Source of the DNA: Rheinheimera sp. A13L
GTDB lineage: Bacteria; Pseudomonadota; Gammaproteobacteria; Enterobacterales; Alteromonadaceae
Assembly (NCBI RefSeq): GCF_000217935.1
Contig: NZ_AFHI01000034.1
Location: forward strand, 62,001-126,000
Direction: 5' to 3'
DNA: 64,000 nt
In this document: in pieces, positions 25,822 to 33,725 of the stretch
Position numbering within the stretch: the stretch's first letter is position 1
Layout of the letters: each line of letters starts with the position of its first letter
Translations under genes and position numbers: made by a program
Notes under the pieces: generated by a model
The model's database searches: none
What the model was told of the DNA's origin: nothing
Seen by the model: the letters and a program-made list of their open reading frames with translations, nothing else

Positions 25822-25841
25822 ACATGTATATAAACACAGTA
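25822..25841 (-). promoter_or_regulatory. LexA-like SOS box before intI
   Basis: On the minus strand TACTGTGTTTATATACATGT, ending 18 bases before the intI ATG. It matches the gammaproteobacterial LexA consensus CTGT-N8-ACAG at seven of eight fixed positions (final G is T). SOS control of intI is established for class 1 and Vibrio integrons. Confidence 0.7.
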
Positions 25842-25898
25842 TTATTTGTTTTTTTATAAAATCAAGCACGCTTTCTCTGAAATAGCAGGCACAGTTAT

Positions 25899-25928
25899 TT
25901 GTTGCTGAACAGGGAAAAACAATCTAAT
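25899..25928 (+). promoter_or_regulatory. Pc-like cassette promoter candidate
   Basis: TTGTTG (25899-25904), 18 bases, TCTAAT (25923-25928), reading into the cassette array. The spacer core AGGGAAAAAC and the downstream TTTAGAGGCTTAGGATGGCA are closely similar to sequence at 34944-34990, so this is a repeated module (see findings). Confidence 0.55.
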
Positions 25929-25983
25929 TTAGAGGCTTAGGATGGCAAAGCAAATAAATAACAGGTGGCCAAAAAGGAAATAA

Positions 25984-26114
25984 CGTGCCAGCACGATTTT
26001 TCCTTGACCTGGATAAACCTTTTAAAAATAAACTTTGTGGATCAAATAATTAATCGCGGCATGCTAGCTGGTAGAACCAGGCAAAGCGTGCCAGCACAAC
26101 ATACAAATGTTAGC
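25984..26114 (+). other. Probable attI recombination region
   Basis: Lies between intI and the first cassette. The crossover core GTTAGCC is at 26108-26114, preceded by ATACAAAT much as ACAAAGTTAG precedes the crossover in attI1, and no attC-type left half is visible upstream. The 11-mer CGTGCCAGCAC is repeated at 25984-25994 and 26087-26097 and might represent accessory integrase sites. Confidence 0.5.
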
Positions 26115-26132
26115 CATTAAGGAAGTATCGTG

Positions 26133-26786
26133 ATGTCACCATGGTTTAGCTTCATAATTTCCTGTCTCGCTCTGTCTGTATCAGGCGTGACAGCGTGGCT
26201 GACTTTCTTCCGTAAGGGACGGCTTTTGATGACTCAGCCTACAGTCATATTCTTTGGTCCCGACGGCTCAAAATTCGACAGCAAGAAAAATAAGATTTAT
26301 CTGCGAACCTTGCTCTATAGCACAGCCAAGCGTGGGCAGGTACTGGAAAGCCTTCATGTAGCGTTGCACCGCAATGAGTCAAAGCAAAACTTTAATATCT
26401 GGGTTTACGGTGAGAAAGGAAATTTAAAAAGAGGTAGTGGTCTATTTGTACCGCAGGAAGGCGTTATTTTTGATCATCACTTTTTACTACCCGAAGACGG
26501 AGCTAATTTCAATTTCAATTCTGGCGCATACAAACTGACAGTCATTGCTAAGTTGGTCGGGCAATCAACCAAGCACGAATTAGCATCGATTGACCTTTCA
26601 ATAAGTGAAGCACAAGCGTTGGAACTGGTAAAACCGAGTGCGGGAATATATTTCGATTGGGGCCCTGACCAACAGAGCTACCATTCTCATATAGAAACGA
26701 AGCCCGAAGTTGATCCTGATTTTGAGCAGCTTCTGGCAGTCATGGCTAACAAAAAAATGCAGCCGACGCAAAAAGCGCGCGGCTGA
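26133..26786 (+). CDS. Integron cassette 1: membrane-anchored protein of unknown function
   Basis: 217-residue unrecognised protein. One N-terminal membrane span (residues ~4-24, FSFIISCLALSVSGVTAWLTFF) followed by a basic residue and a soluble domain that looks mostly beta (KIYLRTLLYST, FNIWVYGEKG, AYKLTVIAKLVG). Orientation is probably cytoplasmic domain after a short anchor. The last ~13 residues (NKKMQPTQKARG) are encoded by the attC site itself, a common feature of cassette genes. The ATG at 26133 has AAGGA nine bases upstream. The 5' untranslated part is only ~20 bases after the crossover. Confidence 0.75.
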   Translation: MSPWFSFIISCLALSVSGVTAWLTFFRKGRLLMTQPTVIFFGPDGSKFDSKKNKIYLRTLLYSTAKRGQVLESLHVALHRNESKQNFNIWVYGEKGNLKRGSGLFVPQEGVIFDHHFLLPEDGANFNFNSGAYKLTVIAKLVGQSTKHELASIDLSISEAQALELVKPSAGIYFDWGPDQQSYHSHIETKPEVDPDFEQLLAVMANKKMQPTQKARG

Positions 26787-26800
26787 TTTTGGCGTTAGGC
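26744..26800 (+). other. attC site of cassette 1
   Basis: R'' GGCTAAC at 26744-26750 and R' GTTAGGC at 26794-26800 flank a 57-bp site. Inner arms ATGCAGCCG and CGGCTG with a GACGC / GCGC centre form the asymmetric hairpin typical of attC. Confidence 0.9.
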
Positions 26801-26825
26801 AATTTACGAATTTTGGGGACGTTGA

Positions 26826-27305
26826 ATGAAAAGGTTTCTTCTTTTTGCCAGCATGGCTATTGCTTTGTCCGGGTGCGGTCTATCAACACCAAAGGATGAA
26901 CAAGTTTGCATTGATCTTCTTAAAGAGGTTGTGTCTAGCCCTGAGGGGCTTGTCATTAATCGTGTCGAGCGCACTGAGGGAAATGCTAGCTTGAATGATA
27001 TAAGAGAGCTGTACAGCAAGTGGTTTGATGGTGATATTCCGCCAGCAACTCTAAGGCTTCTCGATTTGTATGAGCGCAATAACGTTGATATTTCACAAAC
27101 ATTTGTTAGCCTTGATGCGACATACGATGGCAGAGTCGGTAAAGTACGGGAAAATGTCTTGTGCCGGTACTTGAGTTATGATGATAAAAAAGAGCTTATT
27201 TCGTTCACTTTTCAAGGTCAGGACATTGAGCAGCATAAATTCTTAAATCTATTCTTAATGCGGAATAGGCCATCCGGACTAGACTCTAACTACAGAGTTC
27301 GTTAG
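26826..27305 (+). CDS. Integron cassette 2: putative lipoprotein
   Basis: 159-residue unrecognised protein with a clear lipoprotein signal: MKRFLLFASMAIALSGCG, lipobox LSGC with Cys17. The mature part has conserved-looking EQVCIDLLKEVVSSPEGL and VLCRYLSYDDKKELISFTF; it contains two further Cys that may pair in the periplasm. It is a complete gene between two attC sites with a 25-base leader after the crossover. Base composition is lower in GC than the flanking chromosome, as usual for cassettes. No function can be assigned. Confidence 0.75.
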   Translation: MKRFLLFASMAIALSGCGLSTPKDEQVCIDLLKEVVSSPEGLVINRVERTEGNASLNDIRELYSKWFDGDIPPATLRLLDLYERNNVDISQTFVSLDATYDGRVGKVRENVLCRYLSYDDKKELISFTFQGQDIEQHKFLNLFLMRNRPSGLDSNYRVR

Positions 27306-27341
27306 GAGTTCTGTCATGCCATTTGGTATACGAATTAAGCG

Positions 27342-27425
27342 GCCTAACAATCGCAGGCACGGCGACGGCTTTTTCGTTGCGGCTTCGCCTTCACTACAAA
27401 GCCGCGCGTGCTGCGGGCGTTAGCC
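27342..27425 (+). other. attC site of cassette 2
   Basis: R'' GCCTAAC (27342-27348) and R' GTTAGCC (27419-27425) bound an 84-bp site with inner arms CGCAGGCACGGCG and CGCGTGCTGCGG and a loop containing GGCTTCGCCTTCACTACA. Confidence 0.88.
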
Positions 27426-27460
27426 CAATTCCGGGCATAAGTTAAATCAATGGAGTGAAT

Positions 27461-28264
27461 ATGAAACATCTGATTATGGTTTTAGGCATAGTCCTTATAG
27501 GCTTTGCTCTGCCAGCCCAGGCAGGCGACGCCAAAAAGATTCTGATCATCGCCTCAAATCTGGAAGATATGGGCGATGCTGATAAGCATGACGCCAGAAA
27601 TAATCTTTGGGAATACGCACCTCCGTACCATGTCTTTGTTTCTCATGGCTATGCAGTTGATTTTGCTTCTCCAGCCGGAGGAGCTGTGCCGTTTATGATG
27701 GACCCTCTCGGTATCAGCAGTTACACAATAAAGTATGAAGGTTTTTTGGACAGGGCTAATAGCTCACTGAATCCGGATCAGGTTAACCCTGAGAATTATG
27801 TTGCCGTCTTTATAGGTGGGGGCTACGGGACGCTGTTCGACGTGGCTTCGAATCAAAAGCTACTTGATATAATGGCGAAAATTTATGAAAGCGGTGGAGT
27901 GATCGGGAGCAGTGGGCACGGAGCGGGCGCTTTTGCGAATGTAAAACTAAAAAATGGCAAGTTTCTGGTTCAGGGAAAGCGAGTTGCGGGCTTTCCAAAT
28001 TCGACAGAAGTGGAGAAGGCCTGGGCGAAGCAGGGTACATTGCTGCCATTCCTTGTTGAAGACCAGCTTCGTAAAAATGGGGCTTTAGCAATCAATAAAG
28101 GCAATATTGCTGATAAACATGAGGTCATCATTGATGCCCGCATAGTTTCAACAATGTTCTTGCCACCTGCTACATTGGTAGCGAAAGAAATGCTTATCTT
28201 GCTTGAGCAAGGCGAAAAGCTTAACAAATCAATACAGTCGGCCGCTAACGCGTCGGCTGGTTGA
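27461..28264 (+). CDS. Integron cassette 3: exported DJ-1/PfpI-like protein
   Basis: 267-residue protein with a signal peptide (LIMVLGIVLIGFALPAQA-GD) and a DJ-1/PfpI fold: KKILIIASN, YHVFVSHGYAVDFASPAGG, YVAVFIGGGYG and the nucleophile-elbow region GVIGSSGHGAGAF near residue 150. The Cys normally found before His-Gly is replaced by Gly, so the glyoxalase or protease activity of the family is unlikely in its usual form. GGAG six bases before the ATG supports the start; an in-frame GTG lies at 27455. The stop codon falls inside the following attC. A binding or chaperone role is possible but not shown. Confidence 0.83.
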   Translation: MKHLIMVLGIVLIGFALPAQAGDAKKILIIASNLEDMGDADKHDARNNLWEYAPPYHVFVSHGYAVDFASPAGGAVPFMMDPLGISSYTIKYEGFLDRANSSLNPDQVNPENYVAVFIGGGYGTLFDVASNQKLLDIMAKIYESGGVIGSSGHGAGAFANVKLKNGKFLVQGKRVAGFPNSTEVEKAWAKQGTLLPFLVEDQLRKNGALAINKGNIADKHEVIIDARIVSTMFLPPATLVAKEMLILLEQGEKLNKSIQSAANASAG

Positions 28265-28274
28265 AGCGTCAGAA
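28219..28274 (+). other. attC-like site of cassette 3, degenerate right end
   Basis: R'' GCTTAAC at 28219-28225; inner arms CAGTCGG and CGGCTG; right core GTCAGAA at 28268-28274, where C replaces the usual second T. The right core belongs to cassette 4 and is matched by that cassette's own left core at 28981-28990. Confidence 0.65.
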
Positions 28275-28289
28275 CTCAAAGGAAAATCT

Positions 28290-28982
28290 GTGCAAAACAT
28301 TAAAATTGGCCTGATAGGTGAGCGTGATGATACTGTTCCTGCGCATCAGGGTATCCCTCTTTCACTGCATGGAGCAGCAAAAGCATTAGGTGTTTCTATT
28401 GCTTTTGAATGGCTTCCAACCGACCAGATCATCAGTGTTGACTCACTTACCGGATTCGATGGCCTCTGGTGTGTGCCTGCTACGCCTTATCTAAGTATGG
28501 ACGGCGCACTTCGTGCGATTCAATACGCCAGAGAAAAACAGCTTCCTTTCCTTGGTACATGTGGCGGGTTTCAGCACGCGATCATCGAGTATGCCCGCAA
28601 TGTCCTTGGCTGGGCCAACGCCGATCATGCTGAATCATCTCCGGACACAGCACTCCCGGTCATTTCACCACTTGCCTGCTCACTGGTTGAAACCAGCGAA
28701 AAAGTAACTATTTTTCAGGGCAGTAGCCTTGCAGAAATTTACGGCACCCTTGAAATAGTTGAAGGGTATCGTTGCCGATATGGACTGAATCCAGAATTCA
28801 GCCAAGCGCTTCTGAGAGGTCCATTGCGTGGAGCTGCCGATGACTCGACTGGCGAGATACGTGCTGTAGAACTCAGCGGGCATCCCTTTTTCTTTGCCAC
28901 TCTTTTCCAGCCGGAACGAGCTGCACTGAAGGGTGCAGTATCACCTTTGGTTAGAGCCTTTGTTCAGGCAGGTATCGCATGA
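28290..28982 (+). CDS. Integron cassette 4: class I glutamine-amidotransferase-like protein
   Basis: 230-residue protein resembling the glutaminase domain of CTP synthase (annotated elsewhere as CTP synthase C-terminal region-related protein). It has IKIGLIGERDD at the N-terminus, the Cys nucleophile in LPFLGTCGGFQHAII (~95) and ATLFQPERAAL near the C-terminus, where Gln stands in the place of the catalytic His of His-Pro-Glu. With that substitution glutaminase activity is doubtful. The GTG at 28290 is chosen because AAAGGA lies eight bases upstream and homology begins there; the upstream open frame runs through the attC. The stop codon overlaps the cassette's left core. Confidence 0.8.
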   Translation: MQNIKIGLIGERDDTVPAHQGIPLSLHGAAKALGVSIAFEWLPTDQIISVDSLTGFDGLWCVPATPYLSMDGALRAIQYAREKQLPFLGTCGGFQHAIIEYARNVLGWANADHAESSPDTALPVISPLACSLVETSEKVTIFQGSSLAEIYGTLEIVEGYRCRYGLNPEFSQALLRGPLRGAADDSTGEIRAVELSGHPFFFATLFQPERAALKGAVSPLVRAFVQAGIA

Positions 28983-29044
28983 GTTCTGACAAGCGCTATC
29001 AAAAGCGGTGCTTTCCCCTTAATGAAAGTCTTGGTGTTCAAACC
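28981..29044 (+). other. Degenerate attC of the terminal cassette
   Basis: GAGTTCTGAC (28981-28990) is the exact complement of GTCAGAACTC (28268-28277) at the start of cassette 4, as expected for the two halves of one circular cassette's attC. An imperfect AAGCGCT / AGCGGTGCTT hairpin follows. A right core is not clear; GTTCAAA at ~29035 is a candidate. Confidence 0.5.
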
Positions 29045-29116
29045 GAACATAGATAGAAAATAGAAATTTAATCAAATGATTAACTCTCAGGCTTTGTATG
29101 CTCTTTTTATCTGGTT

Positions 29117-29143
29117 GCAGCTAAAATCTGGTGTTTTAGCTGC
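29117..29143 (+). terminator. Hairpin at the end of the integron array
   Basis: GCAGCTAAAA / TTTTAGCTGC, ten-bp perfect stem with a seven-base loop, followed by TTGTTCT. It lies in the 28983-29308 gap; apart from the attC remnant nothing else is recognisable there. Confidence 0.6.
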
Positions 29144-29308
29144 TTGTTCTAAACCGATTAAGCCTTGCCGCTTGCGTGCCATTCCTGTATAAATTTCACT
29201 TACAAACAACTGATCTGGTTCAGGTGATCAACGTATGTTTGTACTGCCCCCTTTACAGCTGCGGGCCTTTGCTCCACCCCCTCCACTATTAACCCACTGA
29301 GGTGAACC

Positions 29309-30928
29309 ATGACTCTGGTTAGAAAACTTGTTTTTGCTTTCGCTGCTATTGTGGCTTTGGTCACTTTATCCACCTTAATTACGTTAAATCAGCTGACTAA
29401 AATGCAGCAAGCTGTTGAACTGAATAACCATACCTTTGAAGTGATCCGCACTACCAACAGATTGTCCGAAGCTTTAGTGAATATACAAACAGGCCAGCGT
29501 GGTTTTATTATTACCGCTGATGAAAGCTCATTGCAGCCTTATCAGCTTGGAAAGGCCGAAGCCGAAAAAGATTTAAAAGAGTTATTGCAAAAAACTGCGG
29601 ATAACCCGGAGCAACAGCAAAGTTTAAAAACTATTCAGAGCCTGTATAACGACTGGCTGACAAAAGCTATTGACCCCAGCATCAGCCAGATGAGAGCTGC
29701 AGGCACAGACGCAACAGCTCGTCAGGCGGTACGCGAGTTTATACGTACTGGTATTGGCAGAGAATTTATGGATCAACTTCGTCAGCAAATGGAAACTTTG
29801 CAGCAACGTGAACGTGATTTGCTGGAGAGCCGCAGTAAGGATGCAGCTGAAGCCAAAAGTTTTGTTTTCGCTACATCAATTATTGGCGGTCTGGTTATTT
29901 TGCTGTTCAGCGTTCTGATCGCCTTGTACTTAAAAAATACCTTACAAAACCGCCTGCAAGTGGCCAAAAATTTAGTTTCTTCAGTGGCAAGCGGCAAGTT
30001 GAATAACCAGATTGACAGCAGTGGTGGTGATGAAGTGGCTGAATTACTGCTGGCTTTGGGCAAAATGCAAACTCAGTTGCATCAGCTGATGAGCCAAATC
30101 AAATCTGCAGCGGCAGAGTTAAGCGGTGCCAGTTCCACTGTTGCCAGCACTACTGAACAACTGTCCGCTTCAGCAGAAGAACAATCACGGGCTTCTTCCT
30201 CTATTGCAGCTGCAGTGGAAGAATTAAGTGTCAGTATCGATTCTGTTTCTGCCAACGCCAGCGAAGCTCAAACTATTGCTGGTCAATCAGGCCAGCAGGC
30301 GCAACAAAGCAGCAAAGTAATTAATGACACAGTAGCCAGTATGGAACGTATTGCCCAGGTAGTGCGCTCAGCCTCAGGCCGTATTGAAGAACTGGGTAAA
30401 CAGTCCGAGCAAATTTCTTCTATTGTCAATGTAATCAAAGGCATAGCTGATCAAACCAACTTATTGGCACTGAATGCCGCTATTGAAGCAGCACGGGCTG
30501 GTGAACAAGGCCGTGGTTTTGCGGTGGTCGCAGATGAAGTACGTTTACTGGCGCAGCGCACCACTCAATCGACCACTGAAATTTCCGGCATGATTGACGT
30601 CATACTGAATGGCACTGTTGATGCTGTCGGCCAGATGAGTACTGGGGTGGAACAGGTGAATATAGGGGTTGAACTGGCGGGCCAGGCAGGTCAGGCTATT
30701 GATATTATCCAGCGCAGCTTCCAGCAAGTCGTCACAGTCATAGAGTCAATTTCACAGTCATTACACGAGCAAAACTCAGCCAGTAACGAAGTGGCAGGTC
30801 ATATTGAACGTATTGCCACTATGTCAGCGCAAAACAGTGAAGCGACCCGTCACAACAGCGAAGTGGCACATGAACTTCGCACTTTATCCACCGGGCTGAA
30901 TAACGCTGTGGCTCGTTTTACTTTATAA
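29309..30928 (+). CDS. Methyl-accepting chemotaxis protein with CHASE3-type sensor
   Basis: 539-residue chemoreceptor. Membrane spans at ~8-28 and ~188-210 bracket a periplasmic four-helix region of the CHASE3 type ([21 protein letters not shown]). A HAMP linker (~211-265) leads into the signalling domain with the invariant hairpin tip [20 protein letters not shown] then [16 protein letters not shown]. Methylation helices are rich in Ala, Gln, Glu and Ser. No C-terminal CheR-docking pentapeptide is present (ends NAVARFTL). The ligand is unknown; no che genes are nearby. AGGTGAACC precedes the ATG. Confidence 0.93.
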   Translation: MTLVRKLVFAFAAIVALVTLSTLITLNQLTKMQQAVELNNHTFEVIRTTNRLSEALVNIQTGQRGFIITADESSLQPYQLGKAEAEKDLKELLQKTADNPEQQQSLKTIQSLYNDWLTKAIDPSISQMRAAGTDATARQAVREFIRTGIGREFMDQLRQQMETLQQRERDLLESRSKDAAEAKSFVFATSIIGGLVILLFSVLIALYLKNTLQNRLQVAKNLVSSVASGKLNNQIDSSGGDEVAELLLALGKMQTQLHQLMSQIKSAAAELSGASSTVASTTEQLSASAEEQSRASSSIAAAVEELSVSIDSVSANASEAQTIAGQSGQQAQQSSKVINDTVASMERIAQVVRSASGRIEELGKQSEQISSIVNVIKGIADQTNLLALNAAIEAARAGEQGRGFAVVADEVRLLAQRTTQSTTEISGMIDVILNGTVDAVGQMSTGVEQVNIGVELAGQAGQAIDIIQRSFQQVVTVIESISQSLHEQNSASNEVAGHIERIATMSAQNSEATRHNSEVAHELRTLSTGLNNAVARFTL

Positions 30929-30944
30929 AGCGGAACTGTCAGGC

Positions 30945-31991
30945 TCAGAGTGAATGGCTCTGGGCCTGAAACAACACCAGATGATCCAGCTCCAGCCTGA
31001 TGCCAATGCGGCTTTGCAATCGATGATCGTGGTGGCTCGGCGCTAAACAATACACCTGCTCTGCCCCTTCTAACTCCAGACTATATAAAATATGCGAACC
31101 ACGAAACGACTTACCCACCACTTTGGCGGTAAAACCACTTTCATCGTCATGCACTATATCGTCCGGCCTGACCAACAGATCCACAGTTGCACCCGATGTA
31201 AATTCCGATTCTGTTTGGGTAAAGACACCTAAAGCAGTGCACACTCTGTTATCTGCCAGCACTTCGCCTTTTAATAAAGCGCCGTGACCAACAAAGTCAG
31301 CGACAAATCTATTGGCTGGCTGATGGTACAGCTCGTAGGCACTGCCCCACTGCTGCAGTTTGCCATGCTGCATCACGCCTATCTGATCGGCCATCGCAAA
31401 AGCTTCAAACTGATCATGAGTCACCATTAAAGCGCTGATGCCACGCTGTTTGATAATGCCACGAATATCCTGTGCCAAAGCTTCACGTAAGTCGGCATCT
31501 AAACCAGAAAAAGGCTCATCCAGCAGCAGGACTTCAGGCTCTGGCGCTAATGCACGGGCTAAAGCCACCCGCTGCTGCTGACCACCAGAGAGCTGATGCA
31601 CATAACGTTCACCTAAAGTGGGCAAACCTACTAAAGCCAACAGATCAGCCACTATCTGTTGCTGCTGTGCTTTTGGCTTTTTCTTTACACCAAAAGCTAT
31701 ATTTTGCGCCACTGTCAGATGTGGAAAGAGCGCAAAGTCCTGAAATACCATACCAATACGGCGCTGTTCAGGATTAATCAACTGATCAGGCTTTGACAGA
31801 GCCACACCGGCCAACAGAACAGAGCCCGTTTGTACAGGTTCAAAACCTGCAATAGCTCGTAATAAACTGGTTTTACCGCAGCCTGACGGCCCTAACAAAC
31901 AGCCTATCTGGCCTTGTTGCAAGGTTAAGCTGACATCTTTGACCACAGTGGCTGGGCCATAAGCTATTGAAACCTGTTCTAATACCAGCAT
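30945..31991 (-). CDS. fbpC: Iron(III) ABC transporter ATP-binding protein
   Basis: 348-residue ATPase of the FbpC/PotA group. Walker A is GPSGCGKTS (~36-44), the signature is LSGGQQQRVALARAL, Walker B VLLLDEPFSGLD and the switch His in ALMVTHDQFEA. A C-terminal OB-type regulatory domain follows (~250-345, DLLVRPDDIVHDD). Its start codon directly follows the stop of the permease gene, so translation is coupled. It energises uptake of ferric iron from the periplasmic binding protein encoded at 33726-34733. No iron-regulated neighbour other than the operon itself is seen. Confidence 0.9.
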   Translation of the reverse strand: MLVLEQVSIAYGPATVVKDVSLTLQQGQIGCLLGPSGCGKTSLLRAIAGFEPVQTGSVLLAGVALSKPDQLINPEQRRIGMVFQDFALFPHLTVAQNIAFGVKKKPKAQQQQIVADLLALVGLPTLGERYVHQLSGGQQQRVALARALAPEPEVLLLDEPFSGLDADLREALAQDIRGIIKQRGISALMVTHDQFEAFAMADQIGVMQHGKLQQWGSAYELYHQPANRFVADFVGHGALLKGEVLADNRVCTALGVFTQTESEFTSGATVDLLVRPDDIVHDDESGFTAKVVGKSFRGSHILYSLELEGAEQVYCLAPSHHDHRLQSRIGIRLELDHLVLFQAQSHSL

Positions 31992-33623
31992 TTACTTTGC
32001 ACCTCTGTTAGACCTATCCAAAGCACGGGACAGCAGGATCACCGGAATTAAACCTATCAGTACTATGGCAAGGGCAGGCAAAGCCGCGTCGGCCAGCCGT
32101 TCGTCTGAAGCCAGCTCGTAAGTACGTACCGACAAGGTATTAAAGTTAAAAGGCCGCAGCAATAAAGTGGCGGGTAACTCTTTTAAAACATCAACAAACA
32201 CCAGCAATAAAGCACCCAATACCGAAGCTCTGAGTAGCGGTAAATGCACACGTTTTAACACTCCAACCGGGCTTTCGCCTAAACTGCGGGCGGCGTTGTC
32301 CATCGAAGGCGTAATTTGCATCAGGCCGGCCTCCACACTATGCAAAGCTACAGCAATAAAACGCACCGTATACGCCAGCACCAGCGCGACCAAAGTGCCG
32401 GACAACAATAAACCAGTGCGAATGCCAAATTGCTGCTCTGCCCATAAATCTATCGAGTTATCCAAAGCTGCCAGCGGTAACATCACACCTATAGCTATCA
32501 CTGTGCCAGGCAAGGCGTAGCCCATAGAAGCGATACGCACAGGCAAAGCTAATGACCAGTGGCCGGATAATCGTTTGGCATAAGCAAAACACAAAGCCAG
32601 ACTGGCAGTGACTAAAGCTGTTAAAGCCGCAAGAGAGAAGCTATTGATTAAAAGCTGAATAAAACCGGGAGACAATAGCTGATCCAGCCTGTCACTGGCC
32701 CAGCCCAGCAGCTGCAACCCAGGTAACACAAAACCCAACAGCACAGGCAATAAACACAGCAATAACAAAGCTAATCCTGCTACACCTGTCAGCGGCTGCC
32801 GAGTGGGTTCCTGCTGCTTTTGGCCTTGCTGATAAAACTTCAGTTTGCGTCTGGACCATTGCTCCAGATAAAGCAGCAACAACACAAAACTACACAAGAG
32901 CGCCGACAATTGCGCCGCGCCTAGCTGATTGCCCATACCAAACCAGGTGCGGAAAATACCAGTGGTAAAGGTAGTGACGCCAAAATATTGCACTGTGCCA
33001 TAGTCGGCCAAAGCTTCCATCATCGCCAGCGCTGCTCCGGTTAATATGGCTGGGCGAGCGACAGGCAAAGCCACTTTCCAGAAATGCTGACGTGGTGTTA
33101 AACCTAAAGTGCGGCTGGCTTCAAGTAATGAGCCCGATTGCTGACGAAAGGCAGTACGGGCCAGCATATAAACATAAGGATAAAGCACCAGCGACAGCAT
33201 CAGAATAGCGCCGGGCAAAGAACGGATTTCAGGGAAATAATAATCGCCGTACGACCAGCCAAACCATAGCCGCAGCTGGCTTTGCACAGGCCCGGCAAAG
33301 TCCAGCAAACCGGTATAACTGTACGCCATGATATAAGCCGGAATAGCCATAGGCAGCAGCAATAACCACTGCACCACAGAGCGACCGACGAACTGATAAC
33401 GCGCTACAGTCCAGGCCGTTAAAGTGCCGATGCCAGCGCTTAGCACACCCACACCCAAAGCCAATAGCAAAGAGTTAGTGACATAATCGGCCAGCACAGT
33501 ATCAAGCAAATGTGCCCAAAGCTCTGGCTGAGGAGTGAACAAAGAGCCAAGCACCACCAGCACGGGCACAGCCAATAGCAAGGCAAACACTGTTACAGTC
33601 CGGCTGAATAACGGGCTCGTCAA
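31992..33623 (-). CDS. fbpB: Iron(III) ABC transporter permease, fused two-domain
   Basis: 543-residue permease with two tandem binding-protein-dependent transport domains and about twelve membrane spans, as in FbpB/SfuB. The coupling loops EASRTLGLTPRQHFWKVALPVARPAI (~180-205) and DNAARSLGESPVGVLKRVHLPLLRAS (~435-460) show the EAA motif twice. The start appears to be TTG at 33623 with AAGGAC about ten bases upstream; no nearer ATG fits. A class-1 REP palindrome lies between it and the binding-protein gene, a position where REPs often protect the upstream mRNA so that binding protein is made in excess. Confidence 0.9.
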   Translation of the reverse strand: MTSPLFSRTVTVFALLLAVPVLVVLGSLFTPQPELWAHLLDTVLADYVTNSLLLALGVGVLSAGIGTLTAWTVARYQFVGRSVVQWLLLLPMAIPAYIMAYSYTGLLDFAGPVQSQLRLWFGWSYGDYYFPEIRSLPGAILMLSLVLYPYVYMLARTAFRQQSGSLLEASRTLGLTPRQHFWKVALPVARPAILTGAALAMMEALADYGTVQYFGVTTFTTGIFRTWFGMGNQLGAAQLSALLCSFVLLLLYLEQWSRRKLKFYQQGQKQQEPTRQPLTGVAGLALLLLCLLPVLLGFVLPGLQLLGWASDRLDQLLSPGFIQLLINSFSLAALTALVTASLALCFAYAKRLSGHWSLALPVRIASMGYALPGTVIAIGVMLPLAALDNSIDLWAEQQFGIRTGLLLSGTLVALVLAYTVRFIAVALHSVEAGLMQITPSMDNAARSLGESPVGVLKRVHLPLLRASVLGALLLVFVDVLKELPATLLLRPFNFNTLSVRTYELASDERLADAALPALAIVLIGLIPVILLSRALDRSNRGAK

Positions 33624-33669
33624 ACGAAATATGTCCTTCTCAAAAAAACGCGACTCTAAGAAAACGTAG

Positions 33670-33690
33670 GGGCGACCTTAATGGTCGCCC
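33670..33690. repeat. REP-like palindrome, class 1, copy B
   Basis: GGGCGACC-TTAAT-GGTCGCCC, preceded by GTAG. Same stem as at 18873-18894. Located inside the fbpA-fbpB intergenic gap of the iron transporter operon. Confidence 0.8.
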
Positions 33691-33725
33691 TTCTATAGCT
33701 TTAACACTGGGTACTCAGGCTAAAT

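Noticed and set aside
28203-28289. Extended N-terminus of the amidotransferase-like cassette gene
   Set aside because: The extension is encoded by the attC site and the end of the previous gene; GTG 28290 has AAAGGA at good spacing.
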